NCBI RefSeq assembly: GCF_017811155.1
Contig: NZ_JACVCV010000015.1
Location: 62,001 to 126,000 of the forward strand
Direction: 5' to 3'
Length of the DNA stretch: 64,000 nt
From: Lunatimonas salinarum
GTDB lineage: Bacteria; Bacteroidota; Bacteroidia; Cytophagales; Cyclobacteriaceae
In this document: positions 36,877 to 46,141 of the stretch, piece by piece
Position numbering within the stretch: position 1 is the first letter of the stretch
How the letters are laid out: the number at the start of each line of letters is the position of its first letter
Position numbers and translations under genes: made by a program
Notes under the pieces: generated by a model
Told to the model about the DNA's origin: nothing
Databases searched by the model: none
The model's input: the letters and a program-made list of their open reading frames with translations, nothing else

Positions 36877-37953
36877 TTGAGTATTCAATTAACGAATAAA
36901 TCATTGTTTAAGTCGCAATTAAATAGAGTTTTTTTCAGCCTCCTGTTTATGGTATTGGCATCCAAATCCTTTGCCCAAGACCCCCATTATAGTCAATACT
37001 ATGCGGCTCCCTTATTTCTTAATCCCGCTTTTACAGGATCTGAATTGGCTACTCGGGTCGGTGTCAATTACCGAACGCAGTGGCCCGGCTTGGATGCCAA
37101 CTTCAATACCTTCTCCGCATACATCGACACCTACCTGGAGGAATATAACACCGGTGTGGGTTTTCTGGCCACCAACGACGTAGAAGGTGCCGCCGGACTA
37201 CACTCCACTTCGCTCTCGGGCATGGCCTCCTACGAGTTGCGTTTGGCGGAAGGTGCCTACTTCAGACCCGGATTCCAAGCCACCTACATGCGAAGGGATA
37301 TCGGTTTCTATGAAAACCTGGTATTTGCCAATCAAATTAATCCCAACAATCCCTTTGGCCCCATCCTTCCGGGAACGGAATTAGCGGGCTTCGGCGAGCC
37401 GGTAAATCTGTTGTCCCTCTCCTTGGGCGGTCTCTTTTTTACAGAAGACTTTTGGGTGGGATTTACAGGCCATCACATTAACCAACCCAATCAGAGCTTT
37501 GTTCGAGACGGCATCAGCAACTTGCCCTTGAAGTACTCTTTCCACGCCGGATACCGCATCTCTCTCGGGCAAGGGCCTATGAAGCGGGATTTTACGCATA
37601 CCTACCGCGAAAGGTACTTTACCCCAACCGTAAACTTCAAAAAACAAGGCCCCTTTGAACAATTGGATGTAGGAGCCTATTTTTACATGGAGCCGATTTT
37701 GTTTGGGCTTTGGTATAGAGGCCTTCCCTATAAACCTGTGGAGCAACAATCCAACCGGGATGCATTGGTTCTGATGGTAGGTTTTAACCTACCATCCGGA
37801 TTGAATATAGGCTACAGCTTTGACTACACGGTTTCGCAGCTTGGGATTCAATCCGGGGGCGCGCATGAAATCAGCATCTCCTACGTGATCCCTCGGAAAA
37901 ATCCCGGTGCTCCCCTAAAAAGGTCGACCATTCTTCCTTGCCCTAAATTTTAA
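36877..37953 (+). CDS. PorP/SprF-family type IX secretion membrane protein
   Basis: A 358-aa outer-membrane protein of the PorP/SprF family. After a signal segment (to about residue 33) comes the hallmark QDPHYSQYYAAPLFLNPAFTG, then beta-barrel sequence with GVNYRTQWPG, and GYSFDYTVSQL...GAHEISISY near the end. These proteins help secrete or anchor the giant CHU_C protein encoded beside them. A TTG start is used (36877); no ATG lies before the signal. A 16-nt gap leads to the M48 protease gene. Confidence 0.88.
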   Translation: MSIQLTNKSLFKSQLNRVFFSLLFMVLASKSFAQDPHYSQYYAAPLFLNPAFTGSELATRVGVNYRTQWPGLDANFNTFSAYIDTYLEEYNTGVGFLATNDVEGAAGLHSTSLSGMASYELRLAEGAYFRPGFQATYMRRDIGFYENLVFANQINPNNPFGPILPGTELAGFGEPVNLLSLSLGGLFFTEDFWVGFTGHHINQPNQSFVRDGISNLPLKYSFHAGYRISLGQGPMKRDFTHTYRERYFTPTVNFKKQGPFEQLDVGAYFYMEPILFGLWYRGLPYKPVEQQSNRDALVLMVGFNLPSGLNIGYSFDYTVSQLGIQSGGAHEISISYVIPRKNPGAPLKRSTILPCPKF

Positions 37954-37968
37954 CCTAAACGTCCCATC

Positions 37969-39207
37969 ATGGATCCAAGCACGATAACCTACCTATTGAT
38001 AGGTATTATCTCGGTGAATTTCATCTCTTCCAAATGGCTAAGTTGGCTCAACATCCGCCAGAAGGAAGGTGCGATTCCGGAAACCATAAAGGAGTATGTC
38101 ACATCCGAAAAGCTGGCAAAAACCCGCGCCTATCAGCGGGCAAATTTCAATTTTTCGCTGTTTGCCGGTGCTTTTTCATTCGGGATTACACTGGTATTCC
38201 TATTTGTGGGGTTTTTTGGTTGGCTTGATGATTACCTCAGTCAATTCATCGCCCACGACCTTTGGCTTCCCGTTTGCTATTTTGCGGTCCTGTATATTGG
38301 TTCTGACCTATTGGGAATACCCTTTGACTACTACCATACCTTTGTGATCGAACAGCGCTTTGGCTTTAATCAGACCACGGTGAAAACCTTCTTCATGGAC
38401 AAGCTAAAGGGGTATCTGCTTTCCATCCTTATCGGGGGAGTGCTATTGCTCACGTTTCTCCTGCTGGTCCAATACATGGGTGAAGCCTTTTGGTGGCAGT
38501 TTTGGATCGTAATAGGCTCATTCATGATCTTGGTAAACGGCTTCTTTTCCAGCTATATCCTACCCCTATTCAATAAGCTAACTCCCTTAGAAGACGGGGA
38601 TCTTAAGCAGGCCATCCTTTCCTATGCCAGTGGGGCTGGGTTTCCTTTAGACAATGTATTTGTCATAGATGGAAGCAAACGGTCCTCCAAAGCAAATGCC
38701 TTTTTCTCGGGCTTTGGCAAGCGAAAAAAAGTGGTCCTTTACGATACCCTTATCGCGCAGCACACGACGGACGAAGTCGTAGCCGTACTAGCCCACGAGA
38801 TTGGACATTTTAAGAAAAAACACATCCCGCTAAACATGGCGCTAGGAATCCTACAGACCGGACTGATCCTCTATGTGCTGTCGCTTCTTATCTTTAGCGA
38901 ATCCCTAAGCATTGCATTGGGTGGTTCCCACATGGCCGTGCACCTCAACTTGGTCGGCTTTACCATGCTGTTCTCTCCCCTTTCCGGGTTGATCGGCGTG
39001 TTGATGAACCTACTCAGCCGCAAACACGAATTTGAGGCGGATGCCTTTGCCCGGGACACCTTTTCGGGAGCACCTCTCGCCCTGGCTTTGAAAAAACTAT
39101 CCGTCAACAACCTCTCCAACCTAAACCCGCACCCTTGGTATGTCTTTGTGAATTATTCACATCCCCCCCTGTTGCAACGATTGGAACGACTGGAAAGCAA
39201 CGGCTAA
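37969..39207 (+). CDS. M48 (Ste24/CAAX-type) membrane metalloprotease
   Basis: A 412-aa zinc protease with several transmembrane helices. The zinc motif HEIGH (in VLAHEIGHFKKKH) and the downstream third ligand in EFEADAFARD are intact, and the SSKANAFFSGFGKRKKVVLYDTL block is typical of Ste24-type enzymes. In bacteria this group degrades or processes membrane proteins. It follows porP closely, so may share its transcript. Confidence 0.92.
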   Translation: MDPSTITYLLIGIISVNFISSKWLSWLNIRQKEGAIPETIKEYVTSEKLAKTRAYQRANFNFSLFAGAFSFGITLVFLFVGFFGWLDDYLSQFIAHDLWLPVCYFAVLYIGSDLLGIPFDYYHTFVIEQRFGFNQTTVKTFFMDKLKGYLLSILIGGVLLLTFLLLVQYMGEAFWWQFWIVIGSFMILVNGFFSSYILPLFNKLTPLEDGDLKQAILSYASGAGFPLDNVFVIDGSKRSSKANAFFSGFGKRKKVVLYDTLIAQHTTDEVVAVLAHEIGHFKKKHIPLNMALGILQTGLILYVLSLLIFSESLSIALGGSHMAVHLNLVGFTMLFSPLSGLIGVLMNLLSRKHEFEADAFARDTFSGAPLALALKKLSVNNLSNLNPHPWYVFVNYSHPPLLQRLERLESNG

Positions 39208-39220
39208 AAACAGGCCATGC

Positions 39221-39252
39221 TTGCAAGATTGAAGTACTTTCGATTAAATTTG
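39221..39252 (+). promoter_or_regulatory. Promoter for the PhyH-type gene
   Basis: TTG (39221-39223), 21 nt, TAAATTTG (39245-39252). It lies inside the longer reading frame and supports the start at 39292. Confidence 0.5.
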
Positions 39253-39291
39253 ACTACAGCACGAACAACAATAGCCCAACCCGTAAATGCC

Positions 39292-40077
39292 ATGGACAGC
39301 AAATCTGCACTCACCCTACTCGGAGCAACGGAAAGCCTCCTGACCCAAGAAGAAAAAGACTTTCTCGATGAAAACGGCTATCTCAACCTGGGGAAGATCC
39401 TAGATGAAGATCAACTAAACGCCATCCGTGAAAAAATCCATAACCTCTTAGAATCGGAAGGGGAAATGGCGGGAAGTGAACTGGCCGAATCACCCTTTAT
39501 CCGCCATCCCAAAGAAGCCGGAGCGGACAGACTCGGAGATTTGGTCAACAAAGGCGAGGAGTTTGATGTTTTTTACACACATCCTCGGGTGCTGTCTGCC
39601 ATCCAACATGTCTTGGGAACAGACCTAAAACTCTCCTCCTTAAATTACCGTGCGGCAAAACCCGGAGCGGGCCTCCAAAAGCTCCATGCCGACTATCCGG
39701 AAGCGGTACCCGCAGGGGATTTCAGAGTATGCAATTCCATTTGGCTACTGGATGACTTTTCCGTGGCCAATGGAGCCACCCGTCTTGTTCCCGGAACCCA
39801 CCTAAGCCAACACCTCCCCCAAGATGTTATGGACAACCCCATGGATGCCCATCCTGAAGAGCAGGTCATCGAAGCAGAGGCCGGTTCGGTCGTCATTTTC
39901 AATTCACACACTTGGCATGGAGGGACCCAAAACCACACTGCCAATCCAAGGCGCGCCATACACAGCTACTTCTGCCGTAGGGATCAACCACAGCAAAGCG
40001 ACCAACGACGCTACCTGAAGCCGGAGACGTTAAAGCGCATAGGAGAACCAGGTGCTGCCATCTTGGATGTATTGTAA
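39292..40077 (+). CDS. Phytanoyl-CoA dioxygenase family protein
   Basis: A 261-aa Fe(II)/2-oxoglutarate oxygenase. The iron triad is HAD (in LQKLHADYPEA) and a distal His in SHTWHGGTQNHT, with Arg in NPRRAIHSYF binding 2-oxoglutarate. A frame starting 25 codons earlier exists, but the promoter placement favours ATG 39292. Substrate unknown; hydroxylation of a small metabolite is the family role. Confidence 0.85.
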   Translation: MDSKSALTLLGATESLLTQEEKDFLDENGYLNLGKILDEDQLNAIREKIHNLLESEGEMAGSELAESPFIRHPKEAGADRLGDLVNKGEEFDVFYTHPRVLSAIQHVLGTDLKLSSLNYRAAKPGAGLQKLHADYPEAVPAGDFRVCNSIWLLDDFSVANGATRLVPGTHLSQHLPQDVMDNPMDAHPEEQVIEAEAGSVVIFNSHTWHGGTQNHTANPRRAIHSYFCRRDQPQQSDQRRYLKPETLKRIGEPGAAILDVL

Positions 40078-40152
40078 AAACAGTACCGATTGTACAACCC
40101 ACACGTAGGCTTACCAACCAATTCCTCCTGAATCGCTGATTGTCGTTACCGA

Positions 40153-41211
40153 TCAGAGGAAATCAATGTCCACGTTAAACGGATATTTCATAAGGTACTG
40201 AAGCGCCGTTTCCACCTTAAATGATTCAAAAAGCACCTTATATAAATTCTCGGTGATAGGCGCCCGCAGATCGGTGCTCTCCAGAAAAAGTTTGATCAGC
40301 CGCACCGTATTGATGCCTTCGGCCACCTCTTCCATATCTGCCACGATATCGGTGAGTTGTTCACCTTTGGCGAGCCTATACCCCACAGTGAAATTTCTCG
40401 ACAGGGTAGAATTGCAGGTAGTCACCAAATCCCCTATTCCTGCTAGACCAATAAAGGATTGCGTGCTGCCCCCCAGGGCATGGCCCAAATAAATCAATTC
40501 TACCATTCCGCGCGAGACCAGCAGGCCTTTGGCATTTTCCCCCAATCCCAAGCCGGAAAGAGCTCCCGCGGCAATGGCAATGGTGTTTTTTAGCACCCCG
40601 CTGAGTTCTACACCGATGATATCGGAATTGCCGTACACCTGAAAGTTATCCGACCGTAGTAATCGCTGTCCCTCCAAGATCACCTCCTTGTAGCGACTGG
40701 CCACTACCGTGGCGGCAGGCTGCCCGAGCATGAGCTCCTTGGCTAGGTTAGGGCCGGCTAGGCAGCCTACCCTCACTACAACGGTTTCATCCAGGATCAA
40801 TTCACTCATGGTGGAAATATTCTCCCGGCCAATTCGAGTTACCTCTTCAATCGTCTGACCTTCGGGCAGGTTAAGCGACAATCCCTTGGTGCCATGGATC
40901 AAAAAATGGTAGGGATGCAGAAAAGGGGCAAAAACGCGCATCACTTCTCGAAAACCACCTGAGGGTATCATGGGAAACAGGATATCGCACCTGTCACAGA
41001 TTAGCTCGGGGTCATTGGTCCCCACCACGGAGGGATCAAGTGCCCTGCCTCTAGCCGTATGGGTGGCGTTAATTTCGGCGACCACTTCGGGATCTCTAGC
41101 ATATACCAACACCCGATTTTTTTCCGCCAGCAAATTGGCAATGGCAACACCAAAGCTACCCACGCCGATCACCCCCACGGGTTTATCCCTTAAAAAGCTT
41201 TTCGAGCTCAT
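40153..41211 (-). CDS. gpsA: Glycerol-3-phosphate dehydrogenase [NAD(P)+]
   Basis: A 352-aa enzyme making sn-glycerol 3-phosphate for phospholipids. NAD(P)-binding GVGSFGVAIANLLA (residues 16-29), GTKGL, and the catalytic-site blocks SGVLKNTIAIAAG and GLAGIGDLVTTC are clear. Its start overlaps the acyltransferase gene by 29 nt, so product and user of glycerol 3-phosphate are co-expressed. Confidence 0.94.
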   Translation of the reverse strand: MSSKSFLRDKPVGVIGVGSFGVAIANLLAEKNRVLVYARDPEVVAEINATHTARGRALDPSVVGTNDPELICDRCDILFPMIPSGGFREVMRVFAPFLHPYHFLIHGTKGLSLNLPEGQTIEEVTRIGRENISTMSELILDETVVVRVGCLAGPNLAKELMLGQPAATVVASRYKEVILEGQRLLRSDNFQVYGNSDIIGVELSGVLKNTIAIAAGALSGLGLGENAKGLLVSRGMVELIYLGHALGGSTQSFIGLAGIGDLVTTCNSTLSRNFTVGYRLAKGEQLTDIVADMEEVAEGINTVRLIKLFLESTDLRAPITENLYKVLFESFKVETALQYLMKYPFNVDIDFL

Positions 41212-42886
41212 AGCCTTGCAGTCTGTTGTGGTAATAATATAACAGGTTCATATCCTCCGTTAGAATCACATTCGATTTGTTTCGAACCAAGGGTCTCTTT
41301 GCGTGATACATGCCCACATTTTCCAACCCATGCTGGATGATGCGTTCAATGTCATCGTTTAGATGGGGTGCCATATGTACCTTTCCCGCCTCCTTCAACT
41401 GTCGAATACCGCTCAATACGCGCTCGCAAGCTGACTTGAAGTCCTCATATGGGATGGCGATATCTTCCTCAGGCAACTTCAATAAGCTGAAGAAGTCCAG
41501 CTTTCGGTTTGCCCGCTTGATCAGGTTAAAGGCAGTGAAGGCGACCAAATGGCTGCTAAAAACCCGGTTGATTTTATGAAACTCTTCCACGATCCGTTCG
41601 CCCAGCGCTTTGGTATATTCCTCTTCCCGTTGTGTATCTACGGTAACTTGTCCACCCGATACAAAATAATCCCTGGAGTCCACTATCCTGCCATGCTTGT
41701 CCATACTTCTTCCTTCGGCATCCACGTAGTTGCCCATGATGTCCATGGCTCTGCCGATGGAAACCGATATATCAGAGCCCTTTGTGAAAAATTTCACCAA
41801 AAACTTGGAGATCTTGTAGGAAGTTGAAAACTCGTCCGACTCCTTGTAATACCGCTCTTGACCGGTGAGGTTTAGGTGCTCATGAATTAGACTGGGAGCT
41901 TCCAGTACAAAGTGGTAGTTGATCGTCACAGGCACGATGAATATTTTTCCGGACACATCGTTTAGGCCTTTTTGAAAATTGATGCGCTGTGCTTCCACGG
42001 CAGTGCTGAGCAATCCAAGTTTCAGCTTCGATTCAATATTGCCGCTTCTGGAGCGCGTACCTCCGGGAAAAAACAAACTATGACACCCAAACTGTATGGC
42101 TTCGCAGGAATAGGTTTTTAGCGTCTCTATATATACCAGGTTCTTCTTCCGTCGGTCTACCTTATAGGCCCCGAGTGCATCCATAAAGTAGGCAAAAATC
42201 TGTATATTAAACAGATTGAGCCCGGCACCATAGATGAACGGCGGCAAGCCCAACGTACTGATCGTCCACCCTATCAGGATGCTGTCCAAATTGGAAAAAT
42301 GGGTAGGCACCATCACGATGGTCCCTTTGGACGCCAAATCACGCAATTGATCCGTCTCGCCGATGATTTGAATCTTATCCTGTAGGCTGTATTGATTGCT
42401 GAAAAAAGACTTTATCCCCTTGACCCTTGCTGCATTGAGCAACCTGGAGAATCCAAAGGTGACCAAACTCCGGGTCATTTTGTAATGGGCATGTTTGAAA
42501 TTTCCGGCAATTTCCTCCACATAGCGTCGCACGATGGTCTCTAAGATCTCCATATATGCGCTCCGCTTATCATCAGGAGTAAGCTGCTGCTCCTTTTCCA
42601 CCGCCAGTAGCGACGACTTGATCTTACTCCAAAACAAGGGCTCATCGTCCGGATCTACCAGCCAGGGATTTTGCTTCAAGCGCATCCGTTCCCGGTAAAG
42701 CACCGTTTCCAGTTCTTCCTTCAGGTGGTGGGGCTGATTACCCGTGGATTCCAAAATCCGGCCTACACTGGCATCGGTCACCTGCTTGATAAACGCCTTC
42801 CGGTCTTTGGCAAGCTTCACCACCGGCCACTCATCCTTGCGGGGAAGAATGGGTTCGTAAGCACGTTTTATATAGTCGTCGGTCAA
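41183..42886 (-). CDS. PlsB-like (1-acyl-)glycerol-3-phosphate acyltransferase
   Basis: A 567-aa membrane-associated acyltransferase. Motif I is HFSNLD (HX4D) in VPTHFSNLDSI; motif III is FFPGGTRSRSG; a VPVTINYH motif IV follows. The length and a helical C-terminal part are PlsB-like rather than the short PlsC type. Adjacent gpsA supports glycerol 3-phosphate as acceptor. Acyl donor not predictable. Confidence 0.85.
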   Translation of the reverse strand: MTDDYIKRAYEPILPRKDEWPVVKLAKDRKAFIKQVTDASVGRILESTGNQPHHLKEELETVLYRERMRLKQNPWLVDPDDEPLFWSKIKSSLLAVEKEQQLTPDDKRSAYMEILETIVRRYVEEIAGNFKHAHYKMTRSLVTFGFSRLLNAARVKGIKSFFSNQYSLQDKIQIIGETDQLRDLASKGTIVMVPTHFSNLDSILIGWTISTLGLPPFIYGAGLNLFNIQIFAYFMDALGAYKVDRRKKNLVYIETLKTYSCEAIQFGCHSLFFPGGTRSRSGNIESKLKLGLLSTAVEAQRINFQKGLNDVSGKIFIVPVTINYHFVLEAPSLIHEHLNLTGQERYYKESDEFSTSYKISKFLVKFFTKGSDISVSIGRAMDIMGNYVDAEGRSMDKHGRIVDSRDYFVSGGQVTVDTQREEEYTKALGERIVEEFHKINRVFSSHLVAFTAFNLIKRANRKLDFFSLLKLPEEDIAIPYEDFKSACERVLSGIRQLKEAGKVHMAPHLNDDIERIIQHGLENVGMYHAKRPLVRNKSNVILTEDMNLLYYYHNRLQGYELEKLFKG

Positions 42887-42907
42887 GTTTCTCGAAGTTT
42901 ATGGACA

Positions 42908-42915
42908 CAAAGATA
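42908..42915 (-). promoter_or_regulatory. -7 box for the acyltransferase-gpsA operon
   Basis: TATCTTTG on the minus strand, 21 nt before the ATG at 42886. No clear -33 TTG. Confidence 0.45.
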
Positions 42916-43041
42916 ACAAAATCCCATCCCCTCCTTGCTAAAATAGCCCCGTTGATGAAGGATTTAAAACACCGCAAAGAAATTTTCCCTTGGTTTTGGA
43001 TTTTTCCGCAGACGCTGAACAGAATATTCAGGAATGCGGTT

Positions 43042-43071
43042 TTGTCAATGACCGAATAGGTCGTATTATTG
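43042..43071 (+). promoter_or_regulatory. Promoter for the polyprenyl synthase gene
   Basis: TTG (43042-43044), 19 nt, TATTATTG (43064-43071, one mismatch), 16 nt before the ATG. Confidence 0.5.
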
Positions 43072-43087
43072 CAGCACCATAGGCCAA

Positions 43088-44062
43088 ATGAAGCAGGATT
43101 TAACACAGATACAAGCGCCGATTGCCACGGAAATGGCTGATTTTGAAAAAAAGTTTCGTGCTTTTATGAAAAGCAAGGTGAAACTTCTGGATCATATCAC
43201 CTCCTATATCGTAAAGCGAAAAGGCAAGCAGATGCGTCCCATGTTTGTGTTTCTGACTGCCGGTGTATCGGGTGGTATCACCGAATCCACCTATAGGGGC
43301 GCTGCCCTGATCGAACTGCTCCATACGGCCACGCTGGTGCACGATGATGTGGTCGATGATGCCAACTACCGCCGCGGATTTTTCTCGGTGAACGCCCTGT
43401 GGAAGAATAAGATCGCCGTATTGGTGGGTGACTACCTGCTGTCCCGTGGGTTACTATTAAGTGTAGACAACGGTGATTTTGAGCTGCTTCGGATCGTTTC
43501 GCACGCTGTGCGGGAGATGAGTGAGGGCGAACTGTTGCAGATCGCCAAATCCAGAAACCTGGACATCACGGAAGAGGTGTATTATACCATTATCCGACAA
43601 AAGACCGCCAGTCTCATTGCCTCCTGCTGCTCTGTAGGTGCTGCTACGGCGCAGGGAGATCAGGCGCTGATCGAAAAAATGCGATTATTTGGCGAAAAGG
43701 TAGGCATGGCCTTCCAAATCAAGGACGACCTCTTTGACTACGGCCAAGATGTGGTGGGCAAGCCGGTGGGCATAGACATCAAGGAAAAAAAGTTGACCCT
43801 ACCCCTGATCTACTCCCTCAATAATGCTTCCTGGCTAGACAAGAAACGGATCATCTACCTGATTCGCAATAAGAACGAAGACAAAAAAGCGGTAAACGAG
43901 GTTATTTCCTTTGTGAAGGAGTCTGGTGGACTTGCCTACTCTGAAACGATCATGAATAATTTTTATCGGGAAGCAATGGATATCCTCCACGAACTTCCCG
44001 CTTCCGACTACAAGTCATCCCTTGCTGCGCTGGTAACCTACACCATCGAGCGAAAAAAATAA
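43088..44062 (+). CDS. Polyprenyl diphosphate synthase
   Basis: A 324-aa trans-isoprenyl transferase, which lengthens prenyl diphosphate for menaquinone side chains. First Asp-rich motif DDVVDD (in LVHDDVVDDANYRRG), second FQIKDDLFDY, plus GKQMRPMFVFLTAG for substrate binding. Chain length (octaprenyl or heptaprenyl) is uncertain. Single gene, divergent from the lipid operon, followed by a hairpin. Confidence 0.9.
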   Translation: MKQDLTQIQAPIATEMADFEKKFRAFMKSKVKLLDHITSYIVKRKGKQMRPMFVFLTAGVSGGITESTYRGAALIELLHTATLVHDDVVDDANYRRGFFSVNALWKNKIAVLVGDYLLSRGLLLSVDNGDFELLRIVSHAVREMSEGELLQIAKSRNLDITEEVYYTIIRQKTASLIASCCSVGAATAQGDQALIEKMRLFGEKVGMAFQIKDDLFDYGQDVVGKPVGIDIKEKKLTLPLIYSLNNASWLDKKRIIYLIRNKNEDKKAVNEVISFVKESGGLAYSETIMNNFYREAMDILHELPASDYKSSLAALVTYTIERKK

Positions 44063-44226
44063 TGCCACTCCGCCCCATCCATTTTAGAGACCTGGAATTT
44101 TATGGGATTTCCCCCCACTTTGACTAAAATACTTGAAATCCAATTTCCTATCTACGAATACCAATTTGCACACTACCAATCCAACTGGGCGATTTTAAGG
44201 GCCTCTATTGGACGGTATTCTCGTCT

Positions 44227-44278
44227 CTACCTGCCACTAACCGCATGAAATTCAGCAGGTAGCAGGATCATTTTTTTT
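44227..44278 (+). terminator. Probable terminator before the dcw cluster
   Basis: Perfect 8-bp stem CTACCTGC / GCAGGTAG with a 20-nt loop, then eight T at 44271-44278 after an 8-nt spacer. The spacer and loop make it weaker than usual. Confidence 0.45.
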
Positions 44279-44325
44279 ACAAAAAGATTGCGTTGAACCA
44301 AACTTTTGGATACTTTTATATGCAA

Positions 44326-44359
44326 GTGGTAAAAAGTGGGGGATTGTGGTAGATAGTGT
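44326..44359 (+). promoter_or_regulatory. MraZ operator: four GTGG-type boxes at 10-bp spacing
   Basis: GTGG occurs at 44326, 44336 and 44346 and GTGT at 44356, exactly 10 bp apart, 46 bp before the mraZ -7 box start and upstream of mraZ. MraZ is known to bind tandem 10-bp TGGGN- or GTGG-type repeats in its own promoter in other bacteria; by position and period this is that site. Confidence 0.75.
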
Positions 44360-44371
44360 TTGAGTATTTAT

Positions 44372-44379
44372 TACTTTTG
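44372..44379 (+). promoter_or_regulatory. -7 box of the dcw cluster promoter
   Basis: TACTTTTG fits TAnnTTTG, 25 nt before the mraZ ATG. A proper -33 is missing where the operator repeats lie, so repeats and promoter overlap. Confidence 0.55.
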
Positions 44380-44404
44380 TCTTTGCGGAAATTTTTGAAA
44401 AGGT

Positions 44405-44854
44405 ATGGGACTCTTCATGGGAGATTATTTATGTAAACTTGACGCCAAAGGGCGGCTGGTTCTCCCTGCCAGATTAAAATCCGCGCTTCCCGAGTCACCC
44501 AACAACGAGCTATACCTACGCAAAGGCCTGGAGAGTTGTCTGATTTTAAGGACGCACTTGGAAGCAAAAAAAGAATACAGCCGATTGGCCAACCTGGACG
44601 ACACCGACGAAGACGTACGAAACTTCAAACGGGCCTATTTCCGGAGAGAAATCATCGTGGAGATGGACAGTGCGGGACGCATACTGATCCCTAAAAACCT
44701 ATTGGCCTATGCCAAGCTGGAAGATTCCGTAAGTGTGGTGGGCATCGGTAATCACATTGAAATATGGAACACCGAGCTATTGGACACCAAGGAAGAAGAG
44801 GTATTGATTGATTATGCCAAATTAAACAAGGCACTGCTAGGAAAAAATGGATAA
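44405..44854 (+). CDS. mraZ: Transcriptional regulator MraZ
   Basis: A 149-aa AbrB-fold DNA-binding protein, first of the dcw cluster, which represses its own operon in other bacteria. Two MraZ repeats: GDYLCKLDAKGRLVLPARLK near the start and IVEMDSAGRILIPKNLLAYA in the second half, each with the DxKGR/DxAGR motif. Repeats matching an MraZ operator lie 46-79 bp upstream. It overlaps rsmH by 8 bp. Confidence 0.95.
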   Translation: MGLFMGDYLCKLDAKGRLVLPARLKSALPESPNNELYLRKGLESCLILRTHLEAKKEYSRLANLDDTDEDVRNFKRAYFRREIIVEMDSAGRILIPKNLLAYAKLEDSVSVVGIGNHIEIWNTELLDTKEEEVLIDYAKLNKALLGKNG

Positions 44855-45752
44855 CACCACCTATCATATCCCCGTCATGCTAGATGCATGTATCCAAGGG
44901 CTCCACATTCAGCCCAATGGAGTTTACGTGGACCTCACTTTTGGTGGAGGGGGACATTCCCGTGCGATTTTGGCGCAGTTGGAGGGTGGACACTTGTATG
45001 GGTTTGACCAAGACAGTGATGCGCTGATCAATGTGCCCGATGACAACCGCTTCACCTTCGTGCAGGCCAACTTCCGCGACTTGAGGCGCTACCTAAAGCT
45101 CTATAATGTCTTAAAAGTGGACGGTATACTAGCCGATTTGGGCATTTCATCCCATCAGATTGACGAGCCGGAACGGGGTTTTTCGACCCGCTTTGATGCC
45201 GATCTGGATATGCGCATGAATCAGTCGGGAGACCTCTCCGCTGCCACCATCCTAAACGGCTACGACGAAACCGAGCTGCACAAAATTTTCGGTCAATACG
45301 GAGAAGTTACGAACGCCAAAAGCCTGGCAAGGGCCATCGTAGCCGAGCGGGCCAATACCCCCATCCAAACGATCGCACACCTAAAAAGGCTACTGGAGAA
45401 GTTTGCTCCCCGTGGCAAGCAGCACAAGTATTTTGCTCAGGTATTTCAGGCACTACGCATCGTTGTGAACGACGAGCTGGGTGCGTTGAAAGAAATGCTG
45501 GAACAAAGCGCAGAACTGCTGAATCCGGGCGGCAGGTTGGTCGTGATGAGCTACCACTCACTGGAAGATCGGCTGGTCAAGAATTTTATTCAAAAAGGGA
45601 AGTTTCAGGGAGAAGTAGAAAAGGATTTCTATGGAAACCTCCAACGCCCGCTAAATCCCGTGAATCGCAAGGCAATCACTGCTGACGAAGCGGAAGTAAA
45701 ACGCAATAGCCGGGCCCGAAGCGCAAAACTCAGAATAGCAGAAAAAATCTAG
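44847..45752 (+). CDS. rsmH: 16S rRNA (cytosine-1402-N4) methyltransferase
   Basis: A 301-aa SAM enzyme (MraW). N-terminal HIPVMLDACI, SAM motif VDLTFGGGGHS, LADLGISSHQID and the C-terminal SYHSLEDRLVK are all characteristic. It modifies the decoding centre of the small ribosomal subunit. Second gene of dcw; 2-nt gap to ftsL. Confidence 0.95.
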   Translation: MDNTTYHIPVMLDACIQGLHIQPNGVYVDLTFGGGGHSRAILAQLEGGHLYGFDQDSDALINVPDDNRFTFVQANFRDLRRYLKLYNVLKVDGILADLGISSHQIDEPERGFSTRFDADLDMRMNQSGDLSAATILNGYDETELHKIFGQYGEVTNAKSLARAIVAERANTPIQTIAHLKRLLEKFAPRGKQHKYFAQVFQALRIVVNDELGALKEMLEQSAELLNPGGRLVVMSYHSLEDRLVKNFIQKGKFQGEVEKDFYGNLQRPLNPVNRKAITADEAEVKRNSRARSAKLRIAEKI

Positions 45753-45754
45753 GT

Positions 45755-46141
45755 ATGGCAGGCAATACGTTCAAACAAAAGATGAAAGGTAACTCCGGTG
45801 CAGCCACGCCACGGGGGAGATACAACCTGTTTGCATTTATCGAGCGCAAACTAGCTCTTACCGGAATATTTGGAGAAGGCATTCCCGTCGGATTGGTCCC
45901 CCCATTTCTCTATGCGGCACTGCTGGCATTGATATACATCTGGAGTAACCACAAAGCAGAAAACACCATTCGGAAAATCGAGGCCCTACAGCAGGAGGTG
46001 GAAGATATCCGGGCGGATGTAACCACGCTGGAGGCCGCCTTCATGTATGCGAGCAAACAATCGGAAGTAGCCAAGAAAATTGCCCCCATGGGCATCGAAG
46101 AAATAGATAAGCCACCCTTTAAAATTATCGTTGAGAAGTGA
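45755..46141 (+). CDS. ftsL: FtsL-like division protein
   Basis: A 128-aa single-pass membrane protein: a basic cytoplasmic part (1-45), one transmembrane helix (about 46-68), then a coiled coil (about 69-105, KAENTIRKIEALQQEVEDIRA). It fits the FtsL-like family of Bacteroidota by topology and place between rsmH and ftsI; sequence conservation is low. It would link FtsQ and FtsI/FtsW at the septum. Confidence 0.82.
   Translation: MAGNTFKQKMKGNSGAATPRGRYNLFAFIERKLALTGIFGEGIPVGLVPPFLYAALLALIYIWSNHKAENTIRKIEALQQEVEDIRADVTTLEAAFMYASKQSEVAKKIAPMGIEEIDKPPFKIIVEK

Larger units (their letters stand above)
44063..44404 (+). other. Intergenic region holding ispB-side hairpin and mraZ control region
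   Basis: About 340 bases without a gene. The parts seen are a terminator-like hairpin near 44227-44278, the four-repeat operator at 44326-44359 and the -7 box at 44372-44379. Confidence 0.6.
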
